A DNA stretch of 64,000 bases from Alphaproteobacteria bacterium (GTDB taxonomy: Bacteria; Pseudomonadota; Alphaproteobacteria; SMXP01), in NCBI GenBank assembly GCA_028285305.1, contig JANQPV010000044.1:186001-250000 (forward strand), in the 5' to 3' direction. Positions within the stretch are counted from its first letter, which is position 1, and each line of letters opens with the position of its first letter. This document shows positions 1-9,079 of the stretch, piece after piece. A program made the translations under genes and the position numbers. The notes under the pieces were generated by a model. It had not been told where the DNA came from and searched no databases. It saw only the letters and a list, made by a program, of their open reading frames with translations.

Positions 1-91
1 TGCAACCCCAGGTATATACTGACAGATACATGCGCCAAACGAGCGATTGTAGGCACTTGTCAATTCTACCGCATACTGATGGAGGGGTGGT

Positions 92-1078
92 ATGTCACGA
101 GTCTTATTTTTCCTTGAGCGTTTTCTTCCAATCTTGTCTTTGCTGTTTGTGGGCGCCTGTAATTCTGTGCCGCCGGATCTGCATGGATCCGGTCCGATAT
201 ATATGGCCGATGGTGAGTCCGAAATACCGGTGGACCGTGAGGGGCTCGGATTTGGCGGAAAAGAAGTTGAGCCTTTGGAGAAAGTGGATCTCGTACATGA
301 ATTGGATCCTTTGAGACTAGGAGAACTTGATTGGTGCAAGAAGTTGAACAGCAGCTTAGGGGCTGGCAACGTCGGTGAACGGCTGAATCTTTCTGATCGG
401 AATGATAGAGAACTCCTAAATTGTCGGGAGGTTTTAGGTAGAGATGATGGTAACTCTTATGTTCGGCGGATAAAGCCTGATCCGCTCTCACTCGCCTTTC
501 ACGGTTTTTATCTTGAAGGGTATGGAAACAGCGAAAAGCAAAAACTCCGGCGCAATCGAATTCAAGATCGAATCACGGCTGCATCGGATAGATCATGTGA
601 TCGGTATCACAGACGCCTTAACGCAGTCTTCAGTGATGTGAATTTTACGCTAGGATCTTTGACGACCGTGACAGGCGGATTGGGGGCTCTCTTTGCGGAT
701 ACAGTCACGTCGAACTCTCTTGCGGGTGCTGCCAGTATTTTGAGTGGAGTAAGGGCTGAATTCAATAGCGACATTTTCAGGGAGAAAGTTGCACACGCTC
801 TAACGAAGGCCATGGATGGGGCAAGAAAAACCAAAAATCAGGAAATGAAGGGGCGAAGAGACAAGGTAATCAACCAATACTCAGTAGAGGAGGCGATCAA
901 AGATGCAATCGACTACAACTCTATGTGTTCCTTGGTTGCGGGACTTGAGGCTATCGACACCGCAGTGACAATATATAACGATCCGGGTCTGAAATGGCTT
1001 GCTACAGTTTTCAAGAACTCGGAAGCTTTTGAAGACGATCAATTGATCAAGGATGTTTTCAGAAACCTCGCCAAATAG
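92..1078 (+). CDS. Hypothetical lipoprotein, 328 aa
   Basis: I do not recognise this family. The N-terminus has a charged start, a hydrophobic stretch (about residues 4-20) and a lipobox ending VGAC with Cys23, so it is probably a lipid-anchored envelope protein. The rest is mostly polar and rich in charged residues. A Gly/Ala/Ser-rich segment around residues 185-215 (TVTGGLGALFADTVTSN region) could be a hydrophobic helix pair. ATG at 92 follows GGAGG at 81-85. Codon use looks more AT-rich than in the neighbouring genes, which hints at acquisition. It stands alone, convergent with the SDR at 1203. The reading frame is intact and the start well supported; the function is unknown. Confidence 0.75.
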   Translation: MSRVLFFLERFLPILSLLFVGACNSVPPDLHGSGPIYMADGESEIPVDREGLGFGGKEVEPLEKVDLVHELDPLRLGELDWCKKLNSSLGAGNVGERLNLSDRNDRELLNCREVLGRDDGNSYVRRIKPDPLSLAFHGFYLEGYGNSEKQKLRRNRIQDRITAASDRSCDRYHRRLNAVFSDVNFTLGSLTTVTGGLGALFADTVTSNSLAGAASILSGVRAEFNSDIFREKVAHALTKAMDGARKTKNQEMKGRRDKVINQYSVEEAIKDAIDYNSMCSLVAGLEAIDTAVTIYNDPGLKWLATVFKNSEAFEDDQLIKDVFRNLAK

Positions 1079-1202
1079 ATAACGTGATGGTTGCTAATTT
1101 AACTGACAATCGCCGTTTCACGGCAGAGGTACTGTGAATGTTCATTCGTTTGCAGATTGAAGAGCCATATTGATCAATATACTAGTTCGATGTTCTAGGG
1201 CA

Positions 1203-1982
1203 CTATGCGTTCTTAATCGTCAGCCCTCCATCCACAGGAATAACTGCGCCGTTCAGATAAGACATTGCGGGCAAACAGCAATTAAAGGTCATTTGGGCGA
1301 CTTCCTCGGGGTCGGCGTAGCGGACAAGGGGAACACGGCGGCGGACGAATTTGGTTTTGTGCTCTTCCGGAATGTCTTTGGTGATGCCCGTTCGGACCGC
1401 GCCGGGGCAGATGCAATTGACCGTGATCCCTTCCTTTCCCAGATCGACGGCGAGCGACCGCGTCAATCCGACAACAGCGTGCTTGGCGGACGTGTACGGA
1501 GCGATATTGGGCGTTGCGCCCAGCGCTTCAGTTGATGCTACGTTGACGATCCGCGCGGCATCAGACTGGCGCAAATGCGGGAGAGCAGCGCGGACCATCC
1601 TCACCTGACCGGTCAACATGGCGTTATGAGCCTTGTCCCAAACCTCTTCAAAATTGTCTGCATCGATGACAGCGCCCGCGCCAAAGCCCGCATTGTTGAC
1701 AACGATGTCCAGGCGACCGAATTCCTGAACAACTTCGCCGACGACCCGTTCGATGTCGTCTCTGCTGGCCATGTCCAATTGCCAGCCACGGGCGCGCAGA
1801 CCGGCATCGGTGATCTCCTTGGTGACAGTCTCAACGCCCTCCGCATTGATGTCGGTCACAGCCACCATGGCCCCTTCATCAGCGAACAAATGAGCGGTCG
1901 CGCGGCCCATGCCGCTGGCTGCGCCTGTCACGATCACGGCACGGCCTTCGACGGATCGGCTGAGTTTGGTAAGTCTGGACAT
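1203..1982 (-). CDS. SDR family oxidoreductase (FabG-like), 259 aa
   Basis: Classical short-chain dehydrogenase/reductase, a cytosolic NAD(P)-dependent oxidoreductase acting on an alcohol/ketone pair; substrate unknown. The cofactor loop TGAASGMG lies near residues 20-27 and the structural NNAG near 97. The catalytic Ser is in NVASTEA and the YxxxK pair in YTSAK near residues 163-167. The C-terminal PVDGG segment is typical of FabG-like enzymes. The ATG at 1982 follows a GGGAG ribosome-binding site. The SDR at 2004-2759 lies just upstream on the same strand, 21 bp away, so the two are probably co-transcribed. Length is normal for the family. Confidence 0.9.
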   Translation of the reverse strand: MSRLTKLSRSVEGRAVIVTGAASGMGRATAHLFADEGAMVAVTDINAEGVETVTKEITDAGLRARGWQLDMASRDDIERVVGEVVQEFGRLDIVVNNAGFGAGAVIDADNFEEVWDKAHNAMLTGQVRMVRAALPHLRQSDAARIVNVASTEALGATPNIAPYTSAKHAVVGLTRSLAVDLGKEGITVNCICPGAVRTGITKDIPEEHKTKFVRRRVPLVRYADPEEVAQMTFNCCLPAMSYLNGAVIPVDGGLTIKNA

Positions 1983-2003
1983 GTCATTTTCTCCCTGAGA
2001 CGA

Positions 2004-2759
2004 TTATTTCGAGCCGCCGTCGATTTTTAGGATGGCCCCGGTGGTGAAGCCAGCATGGTCCGAGGCGAGATAAAGGGCAGCGCCCACAATCTCGTCCGGC
2101 GCGCCGCCTCGCTGCATAGCGATGCTTTCGGCCGCCCGTTTGTTGAAAGCGTCCATGTCCCATGCCTTCGAGATGTCCGTTAGAAATGGTCCTGGCATGA
2201 TGCAATTCACACGCACTTTGGGGCCGTAGGCATCCGCGAAGGCCTCGGTCATGGCATTTACCCCAGCCTTGGCGGCCGCATATGTGATGACGTCTTTCCG
2301 GGGACGGATGGCGGCCGTGCTCGACACGTTTATGATAGATCCGCCATTGCCATCGATCATGCGTTGGCCAATCTCGGCACACAGACGGAATGTTCCTTTC
2401 AAGTTCACATCGAGTACTTTGTCGTAAAGGGCTTCGGGGATTTCGTTCGGGGATCCGTAGAGAGGCGACATACCTGCATTGTTGATGAGCACATCTACCC
2501 GGCCGAACTTCTCATAGACGGCATCAATTAGAGCGTCACACTGATCCCAGTGGCCCACATGACAGGCATATGGAAAAGCATCGCGTCCCAGGGCTTCAAT
2601 TTCTTTTGCGGTCTCTTCACACGACTCTATTTTGCGGCTGGTGATGCAAACGTCTGCGCCGGCTGCGGCGAAGCCAAGAGCCATCTCCCGGCCGAGACCA
2701 CGGCTGCCGCCTGTAATCACGACTTTCTTTCCCGACATGTCGATGGTGTGTTTGCTCAC
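2004..2759 (-). CDS. SDR family oxidoreductase, 251 aa
   Basis: Classical SDR of FabG/gluconate-dehydrogenase type. The N-terminal cofactor motif TGGSRGLG is at about residues 17-24, NNAG near 92, and the catalytic Ser in INVSST. The active-site pair is YAAAK, followed by KAGVNAMTEAFA as in other family members. The end is TGAILKIDGG. The start is GTG at 2759, supported by GGGAGGAAACAGAC immediately upstream. It heads a two-gene unit with the SDR at 1203 and diverges from the serine hydrolase at 2909. Substrate cannot be read from the sequence. Confidence 0.9.
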   Translation of the reverse strand: MSKHTIDMSGKKVVITGGSRGLGREMALGFAAAGADVCITSRKIESCEETAKEIEALGRDAFPYACHVGHWDQCDALIDAVYEKFGRVDVLINNAGMSPLYGSPNEIPEALYDKVLDVNLKGTFRLCAEIGQRMIDGNGGSIINVSSTAAIRPRKDVITYAAAKAGVNAMTEAFADAYGPKVRVNCIMPGPFLTDISKAWDMDAFNKRAAESIAMQRGGAPDEIVGAALYLASDHAGFTTGAILKIDGGSK

Positions 2760-2908
2760 GTCTGTTTCCTCCCGGCTTCATTTGACCTATCGTACTCGGC
2801 GGCGACAAGATTTGGGTTGTTCCGCCTCTGAACGGGGCTATACACCGTATGCAGGAATAAACAAACCGTCCAGTTTCCCCTGTACTGGCGTCCAATGAGG
2901 AAGATGTA

Positions 2909-4192
2909 ATGTTCAAAACAGTTGGTGTTGGAATCGGTGCGTTCGTGGTCGGGGCGTTGGTTGCCGTTTTCGCTTACCGGGAGGTGGTCCCGTTTCCCAA
3001 TGACGTGGTCGAACGTGGAAAGGCGTTTGAGCCGGAGAATGCCGCTTGGTTCTATCAAAATGCGAGCGAAGTCTTCCCCACACGAACTGTGTCCCGAGCC
3101 GAAGGCGGAAGGGCTTTGGTGGACAACCTCGGACGGCTCGATGGCTTCACTTACGACTATGATGGCTCTTCCAAGACGCTTGACCAATTGATGACAGACA
3201 CGACGATGATGGGGCTAGCGATTCTATACAGAGGCGAGCTCGTATTCGAAGACTATGCCCTGGGAGCAGGTCCCGGGACACGCTTCACGACGTTTTCGGC
3301 CGTGAAATCCATTACCTCGACCCTCGTCGGAGCAGCTGTGCACGACGGCCTGATTGGAAGCGTGGATGATCGTTTGGATGCGTACATTTCGGACTTGAAG
3401 GGCACAGCCTATGAAGGCGTCACTATCAAGCAGGCGTTGCAAATGTCTTCCGGTGTTCGTTTTGATTACGAAGGTACAGGCGGCCCTGGCAACGATACCC
3501 TCGCGCTTTTAAGGGATGCCGTCATTGTCGGAAAGCGGCGGGCCAATGAGATGTCCGTGTCTTATCCCCGTGCAGAGGATCCTGGTACGACATTCAACTA
3601 CAATACGGCAGAAACACAAATCCTGCTTTGGCTGGTTCGTGAAGTCACTGGCAACAATGCCAGCGCATATTTGGAAGAAAAGATCTGGCGCCCTCTTGGT
3701 ATGGATCATGATGCGGGTTGGATCATCGATCGGGCTGGTCCCGAAGGCGTCGAGATCGGCGGAGCCATGTTCAACGCTTCGCTAAGGGATTTAGCGCGCA
3801 TCGGGCTGTTGATGGAGCAAGATGGCGTTTGGGACGAGGTACGGATCTTGCCGGAGGGCTGGGTTGAGGCAGCAACTGTTTCAACAGAGGGCTATTTGGC
3901 TCCGGGAGCTGTCCACGATCCGTCAACCGGGCGCGGCTATGGATATCAATGGTGGACCTTCGATGGTGGCGCCTTCATAGCCGATGGAGCATATGGTCAG
4001 ACCATTTATGTTGATCCGTCTTCGGACCTTGTCGTTGCGAGGACGAGTGTTTGGGAAGCTGCATGGGACAAAAATAAAGACTTAGAGAGCCTTGCGGCGT
4101 TCAAAGCGATTGGTGCGTTTTTGAGAAACGCTGCCCAGCCTGAGGTGGACGCTGCTGACGAAGGTTTGATGGTCGATGCGGCAGCTGAGTAA
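2909..4192 (+). CDS. Membrane-anchored serine hydrolase, beta-lactamase/6-aminohexanoate-dimer hydrolase type
   Basis: Member of the class C beta-lactamase-like serine hydrolases, which act as esterases, amidases or D-peptidases. An N-terminal hydrophobic segment (residues 5-23) probably anchors it, with the catalytic domain outside the inner membrane. The nucleophile motif SxxK is at Ser130-Lys133 (SAVKS). A Tyr/Asn motif follows in FNYNTAETQ, and RGYGYQWW near residue 345 matches the GYGYxWW signature of the nylon-oligomer-hydrolase-like branch. Length (427 aa) is usual. ATG at 2909 follows GAGGAAG. The SDR at 4214 starts 21 bp downstream and may be co-transcribed. The physiological substrate is unknown. 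Confidence 0.85.
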   Translation: MFKTVGVGIGAFVVGALVAVFAYREVVPFPNDVVERGKAFEPENAAWFYQNASEVFPTRTVSRAEGGRALVDNLGRLDGFTYDYDGSSKTLDQLMTDTTMMGLAILYRGELVFEDYALGAGPGTRFTTFSAVKSITSTLVGAAVHDGLIGSVDDRLDAYISDLKGTAYEGVTIKQALQMSSGVRFDYEGTGGPGNDTLALLRDAVIVGKRRANEMSVSYPRAEDPGTTFNYNTAETQILLWLVREVTGNNASAYLEEKIWRPLGMDHDAGWIIDRAGPEGVEIGGAMFNASLRDLARIGLLMEQDGVWDEVRILPEGWVEAATVSTEGYLAPGAVHDPSTGRGYGYQWWTFDGGAFIADGAYGQTIYVDPSSDLVVARTSVWEAAWDKNKDLESLAAFKAIGAFLRNAAQPEVDAADEGLMVDAAAE

Positions 4193-4213
4193 AATGACTT
4201 CAGGGAGCTGAAG

Positions 4214-5035
4214 ATGAAACTCAATAAGCAGGTGGCGCTTGTCACCGGAGCCGGACAAGGGATCGGCCGCCAGATCGCTCTAAAGCTCGCCGGAGAAGGG
4301 GCCTTTGTGGTGGCCAATGATTTGGATGAAGAGCAGTTGACGACAACTTGCCAGCGGATCGCGGGGGCGGGCGGTTTGGTGAAACCCCTCGTGGGGAGTG
4401 TCACGGACGAAGACTTCGGGGACAAAGCAGTCGCTTTCGCGGTGGAAGCATTCGGGGATCTCCATATCATCGTCAACAATGCCGGCTACATTTGGAACTC
4501 CTCCATTACCAACCATACGGATGACCAATGGGCGGCTATGGTGGATGTCCACCTTACCGCACCGTTCCGTCTTCTGAGGGCCGCGGGCGCTTACTTTAGA
4601 GCGGAAGCCAAGAAACTGGCGGGACGCTCACTGCCAAGCCGGAGAGTTGTCAACATTTCATCTGTCTCTGGCGTTTACGGGTCTCCGACACAAGTCAGTT
4701 ATGCCGCCGCCAAGGCGGGAGTCGTAGGAATGACAAAGACCCTGGCCAAAGAGTGGGGCCGGTACAATGTGAATGTGAATGCGGTCGCCTTTGGTCATAT
4801 TGATACAAGGCTCACAATGCCGTTCAAAGATGAGGTGCCGGAGATCGAAGTCGCCGGACGTAAACACAAAGTCGGTTTGAGTGAAGAGCAGTTGACCATG
4901 ATGAAAGCGAGTACTCCGCTTGGCCGTCACGGGACGGTGGAAGATGCAGCGGGTGCCGTTTTCCTGTTGTGCAGCCCGGAGGCCAGCTACATTACCGGTC
5001 AGGTGTTGATCTGTGATGGGGGATTAGGGGGCTAA
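4214..5035 (+). CDS. SDR family oxidoreductase, 273 aa
   Basis: Classical SDR with cofactor loop TGAGQGIG (residues 11-18), NNAG near 93, VNISSVSG carrying the catalytic Ser, and YAAAK as the Tyr-Lys pair. Slightly longer than the norm because of a polar insert around residues 122-140 (EAKKLAGRSLPSRR region) before the Ser strand, as in fungal/bacterial 3-oxoacyl-ACP-reductase-like proteins that act on multi-ring or acyl-CoA substrates. Ends TGQVLICDGG. ATG at 4214 is preceded by AGGGAGCTGAAG. The stop overlaps the glcF stop by 4 bp tail to tail. Substrate unknown. Confidence 0.88.
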   Translation: MKLNKQVALVTGAGQGIGRQIALKLAGEGAFVVANDLDEEQLTTTCQRIAGAGGLVKPLVGSVTDEDFGDKAVAFAVEAFGDLHIIVNNAGYIWNSSITNHTDDQWAAMVDVHLTAPFRLLRAAGAYFRAEAKKLAGRSLPSRRVVNISSVSGVYGSPTQVSYAAAKAGVVGMTKTLAKEWGRYNVNVNAVAFGHIDTRLTMPFKDEVPEIEVAGRKHKVGLSEEQLTMMKASTPLGRHGTVEDAAGAVFLLCSPEASYITGQVLICDGGLGG

Positions 5036-6336
5036 GTGGTGCTTAGCTCTATGGGCGCTGGTCCCCCCGTTGCCCAATCGAGCAGCTCCACGGTGTGGAC
5101 GACCGGCGCTTGTGTTCCTTCTGCGAGCTGAGTGAGACACCCAATGTTGCCGGTGGCGACAACATCCGGTTTTACTGATTCTATTGATGTGAGTTTGTTC
5201 GTGCGCAGTTTTTGCGCCATGTCCGACTGCAGAATATTGTAGGTCCCCGCAGAGCCGCAGCACAGGTGAGCGTCCGGTATATCATGAACAGCAAATCCCG
5301 CTTTCCTGAGCAGTTGAATGGGAAGAGAATGCACCTTCTGACCGTGTTGCAGGGAGCAGGCCGACTGATAGGCAACGCGAAGATTGGGCAACTTGTCTGC
5401 TGGCGGCGCTAGGTCAAGTTCTGCGGCGAACTCGCTTATGTCCACTGCAAGACTCGAAACAAAGTCTGCGTCGGCGGCGACTTGGTCATCGCCCCGCAGC
5501 ATGAAGCTGTAGTCCTTAACTGTTGTTCCGCAGCCGGACGCATTGACAATAACGGCGTTGAGTTCTCCGGCATTGTGCACTTCCATGACTGCGTTGACAT
5601 GATCTCGTGCGGCCTGATGGGCCAGGTCTGTTTTGCCCATATGATGGGTGAGTGAGCCACAACAGGTATCGCCTGCAATGACCACTTCGCACCCGTGGCG
5701 CGTCAAGAAGCGGATGGTTGCCTCATTGATCTGAGGGCGAAGCACTTGTTGAACGCAGCCCGGAATGAGTGCGATCCTGTGTTTGCGTTCACCTTCGGCT
5801 GGAAATGTCGTGCCTTTTTTGAGTGGTGCGAACGCGGCGGTCTCGCGCGGGATCAAGTTTACGGCCGCTCTCAGTGGTGCTGGGAGGACTTGTCTAAACA
5901 TCCGTATAAAGGGCCGCATTAGCCCACCAGCTTTCATCAGCCAGGCGAATTTCTCAGGGACCGGGAGTGCCCAGGTCAGTAACCTGCGGATAAGACGATC
6001 GAACCATGGCCGCTCGAAGTTGGCCTCGATATGGGCCCGGCCGTGATCTATCAGATGCATGTAATTCACGCTGGACGGGCAAGTTGTCATGCAACTGAGG
6101 CAAGAAAGGCAGCGGTCGAGGTGGCGCACAGTCTTAGGGGAGGGTGCACCGCCCGTCTCCAGCATCTCCTTAATCAGATAGATCCGGCCGCGCGGGCCGT
6201 CCAATTCATCCCCGGTTTCCAAATAGGTGGGACAGGTGGCTGTGCAAAATCCGCAATGGACGCATGACCGTAGAATCTGTTCGGAGGACCGAATGTCTTG
6301 GTCTTGTCTTTGTGCGAAGGAGAAATTGGTTTGCAT
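5032..6336 (-). CDS. glcF: Glycolate oxidase iron-sulfur subunit GlcF
   Basis: Iron-sulfur subunit of glycolate dehydrogenase, which passes electrons from glycolate (oxidised to glyoxylate) toward quinone at the inner membrane. Two 4Fe-4S motifs are visible: C25-x2-C28-x2-C31-x3-C35-P and C76-x2-C79-x2-C82-x3-C86-P. Two CCG-type cysteine-rich domains follow, with CCGSL and CCGSAGTYN. Length (434 aa) fits GlcF. It is the last gene of glcD-glcE-glcF, 7 bp after glcE. Its 3' end overlaps the convergent SDR by 4 bp. Confidence 0.95.
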   Translation of the reverse strand: MQTNFSFAQRQDQDIRSSEQILRSCVHCGFCTATCPTYLETGDELDGPRGRIYLIKEMLETGGAPSPKTVRHLDRCLSCLSCMTTCPSSVNYMHLIDHGRAHIEANFERPWFDRLIRRLLTWALPVPEKFAWLMKAGGLMRPFIRMFRQVLPAPLRAAVNLIPRETAAFAPLKKGTTFPAEGERKHRIALIPGCVQQVLRPQINEATIRFLTRHGCEVVIAGDTCCGSLTHHMGKTDLAHQAARDHVNAVMEVHNAGELNAVIVNASGCGTTVKDYSFMLRGDDQVAADADFVSSLAVDISEFAAELDLAPPADKLPNLRVAYQSACSLQHGQKVHSLPIQLLRKAGFAVHDIPDAHLCCGSAGTYNILQSDMAQKLRTNKLTSIESVKPDVVATGNIGCLTQLAEGTQAPVVHTVELLDWATGGPAPIELSTT

Positions 6337-6343
6337 TTGCTGT

Positions 6344-7591
6344 CTATATGTCCGGATACATTCGGCCCGGATTGAGGATGCGCTTGGGATCGAAGTTCTC
6401 TTTAAGGCGCCTATTGAGTGTGTGGACGCCAGCGAAAAGTGGGCTGAACGATTGGCGCGGTGTCCTCTCCTTACTTCCGGGCCTTACCAACACAGCCGAT
6501 CCTCCGCCGATTTCCTCCATCGCAGAAAAGAGTCTCTCACGGACCATCTCCGCATCCGTTGGCAAGCGCAGCCAAAGGAGACCGCCCGCCCAGTCGACAA
6601 GCGGGTCGTCTTCTATGGACTCGCGACCAAGCGTCTCAAGCAGATGGACCCATTTGCTTGGCGGCACGGATACCCGCCAAAGGTCGCAATCGCCTGGTCC
6701 TGGCTGAGGGCTGCAGATCTCCGCCCAAAGAGACGTCGACGCGCCGTCTTCAATTTCAATGACATTTCCCGAGAGCGCCAGGTCTTGCTTCAGAAAGTCG
6801 GCCCGGCTCTTAACGGAAACAGCGGTTCCTTCGATACGTATGATGGTTGCCGATTGGTCTAGGACTGAAATTTCGGGCACAGAGGAATTTGCGGTCAGTC
6901 TCTCCAGAAGGTAAGCGCCGCCGCTTATGGCATAGGGTGTGGACGTCCACTGGGTGAGCGCCTTTTGTGCCGTTTTTTGGTCCAACCCGGCGACAACCAG
7001 AGACACGGATGTTTCGGGGGCTGGAAGGACTTTGACCGTCACCTCCGTCATCACCGCTAGAGTTCCGTAGGACCCCGCAAGAAGCTTGCACATGTCATAG
7101 CCGGTGACATTCTTGACCACCCGGCCCCCGGCCTTGAAGGGTTCGCCGCGCCCGCTGATGCCTTTGACGCCCAAAAAGTGGTCGCGGGGAGCGCCTGCAA
7201 CGAATCGTCTTGGGCCTGATAGGTTTGTGGCGAGGAGGCCGCCAATGGTGCCTGGGTTCGGGTTGCCCGAGATCACGAGTCCCATATCGGGAGGTTCGAA
7301 TGCCAGTTGCTGTTGTTCGGAACTCAACGCCGAATGGATCTCGCTCAGCGGGGTTCCGGCCCTAGCGGTTAAGACCAGTTCATTCGGTTCGTAGTCGACG
7401 ATACCAGAGAGTTTTTCCAGGGAGAGGCGTCTATGTTCGGTGTTCACGTTCCCAATGGCGCGTTTTGTTCCGAGCCCCTCAATCGAAAGGGGAGTGTCTT
7501 CTGCAACGGATCGACGGATACAGTCTTCCAAGTCCTTTTCGTCGCGTGCAATTGAGATGTTATCGGAGTCAGAATCGGGGAAGGTCTGCAT
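6344..7591 (-). CDS. glcE: Glycolate oxidase FAD-binding subunit GlcE
   Basis: Second flavin-binding subunit of the GlcDEF complex, shorter than GlcD and typical of GlcE at 415 aa. It has an FAD_binding_4 (PCMH-type) domain. The visible core is the Gly-rich NPNPGTIGGLLATNLSGP segment around residues 110-128 and the KAGGRVVKNVTGYDMCKLL segment around residues 156-175, a hallmark of GlcE/GlcD. The start at 7591 lies inside the end of glcD, a 23-bp overlap, implying translational coupling. The C-terminal FDPKRILNPGRMYP is the conserved tail of this flavoprotein family. Confidence 0.93.
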   Translation of the reverse strand: MQTFPDSDSDNISIARDEKDLEDCIRRSVAEDTPLSIEGLGTKRAIGNVNTEHRRLSLEKLSGIVDYEPNELVLTARAGTPLSEIHSALSSEQQQLAFEPPDMGLVISGNPNPGTIGGLLATNLSGPRRFVAGAPRDHFLGVKGISGRGEPFKAGGRVVKNVTGYDMCKLLAGSYGTLAVMTEVTVKVLPAPETSVSLVVAGLDQKTAQKALTQWTSTPYAISGGAYLLERLTANSSVPEISVLDQSATIIRIEGTAVSVKSRADFLKQDLALSGNVIEIEDGASTSLWAEICSPQPGPGDCDLWRVSVPPSKWVHLLETLGRESIEDDPLVDWAGGLLWLRLPTDAEMVRERLFSAMEEIGGGSAVLVRPGSKERTPRQSFSPLFAGVHTLNRRLKENFDPKRILNPGRMYPDI

Positions 7592-9068
7592 GGGGCAGTT
7601 TTCCCTGATGAACGTGAAGGCGTCCCAATTCCGCGCAGCGATGGAGTGTGGGAAACATTTTTCCCGGGTTCAAGAGTCCTTCTGGGTCGAAGGCGCATTT
7701 CACTCGCTGCTGGTGAGCCAGATCGGTTTCGGTGAACATGTGCGGCATGAGGTCTCGCTTCTCAACACCCACACCATGCTCTCCAGTCAGCACACCACCT
7801 ACTTCCACACACAGTTTCAGTATGTCGGCGCCGAATTCTTCTGCGGTTTCAAGTTGTCCCGGCACGTTCGCATCGTAAAGGATGAGAGGATGCAAGTTGC
7901 CGTCGCCAGCATGGAAGACGTTGGCAACGCGCAGGCCATAATGCTCCGACATCTCGGCCATCCGTTTCAAAACCGGGGCGAGCTGAGCGCGCGGGATCGT
8001 GCCGTCCATGCAGTAATAGTCCGGTGAGATTCGGCCCACGGCAGGAAAGGCGGCTTTGCGGCCAGCCCAAAACGCCAGTCTTTCTTCTTCGTTTTCACTG
8101 ACGCGGGTGGAGGTTGCGCCCCGTGTCCGGGCAATCTCGGTAATCTTCGTGCACAGATCGTCCACCTCCGCTGCCGGTCCATCGAGTTCAACAATAAGCA
8201 ATGCTTCAACGTCCCGAGGATAGCCGGCGCAGACAAAGTCCTCGGCGGCATGGATGGCGGGGCGGTCCATCATCTCCATCCCAGCAGGGATAATGCCTGC
8301 GGCGATGATATCGGCGACACAGTCGCCCGCAGCGTCAGCCGAACCAAAGCCGATGAGAGCTGCTCGTGCTGTTTCGGGTTTGCGCAAGATCCGGACCGTG
8401 ACTTCTGTAACGACGCCCAACAAGCCTTCGGAACCGACCATGACGCCGAGGAGATCGTAGCCCGCCGCATCCAAGTGTTTGCCGCCGATTCGCATCACGT
8501 CCCCATTGATCAGCACGACCTCCAATCCCAATATATTGTTCGTGGTCAACCCATACTTTAGACAATGTACGCCGCCAGAATTCTCGGCAACATTGCCGCC
8601 GATTGTGCAGGCGATCTGGCTGGAGGGGTCGGGTGCGTAATAGTAGCCGGCATGATCGACGGCCTTTGAAATGCCAAGGTTTGTGACACCTGGTTGGGTT
8701 ACGACGCACTTGTTGTCAAAATCGATCTCAACAATCTTATTGAATTTCGCCATGCCTAACAGAATGCCGTCCGCCAAGGGCAGGGCGCCGCCGGACAGAG
8801 ACGTCCCGGCACCGCGCGGCACCACCTTTATGTTGTGGTCGGAGCAATATCTCAGAACTGCGCTTACTTCCGACGTGCTCGAAGGCAGACACACAAGGAA
8901 CGGTGGTTGGCGATAGGCCGTCAGTCCATCGCTGTCATAGACGAGACGACCATGTTCTTCGTCAATGACGCTTTCGGGGTCGGCGATCAGCGATCTTAAG
9001 TCGCGTGCGATTTCCGCCCGCCGAGCGATGAGTGTCTCGTCAACGTCCGGCATTTTGAGTTGGGACAT
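7569..9068 (-). CDS. glcD: Glycolate oxidase catalytic flavoprotein GlcD
   Basis: FAD-linked oxidase of the GlcD/D-lactate dehydrogenase family, catalysing glycolate oxidation. The FAD domain shows PRGAGTSLSGGA near residues 92-103 and the IGGNVAENSGGVHCLKYG block near 160. The C-terminal domain contains the metal/substrate segment VANVFHAGDGNLHP and GGVLTGEHGVGVEKR. The protein ends with FDPEGLLNPGKMFP and a short extra tail. 499 aa is normal. It is the first glc gene and follows the CAP-domain gene by 11 bp, so both may share a promoter upstream of 9628. No GlcC-like regulator is adjacent. Confidence 0.95.
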   Translation of the reverse strand: MSQLKMPDVDETLIARRAEIARDLRSLIADPESVIDEEHGRLVYDSDGLTAYRQPPFLVCLPSSTSEVSAVLRYCSDHNIKVVPRGAGTSLSGGALPLADGILLGMAKFNKIVEIDFDNKCVVTQPGVTNLGISKAVDHAGYYYAPDPSSQIACTIGGNVAENSGGVHCLKYGLTTNNILGLEVVLINGDVMRIGGKHLDAAGYDLLGVMVGSEGLLGVVTEVTVRILRKPETARAALIGFGSADAAGDCVADIIAAGIIPAGMEMMDRPAIHAAEDFVCAGYPRDVEALLIVELDGPAAEVDDLCTKITEIARTRGATSTRVSENEEERLAFWAGRKAAFPAVGRISPDYYCMDGTIPRAQLAPVLKRMAEMSEHYGLRVANVFHAGDGNLHPLILYDANVPGQLETAEEFGADILKLCVEVGGVLTGEHGVGVEKRDLMPHMFTETDLAHQQRVKCAFDPEGLLNPGKMFPTLHRCAELGRLHVHQGKLPHADLPRF

Positions 9069-9079
9069 GGACTTCCTAC

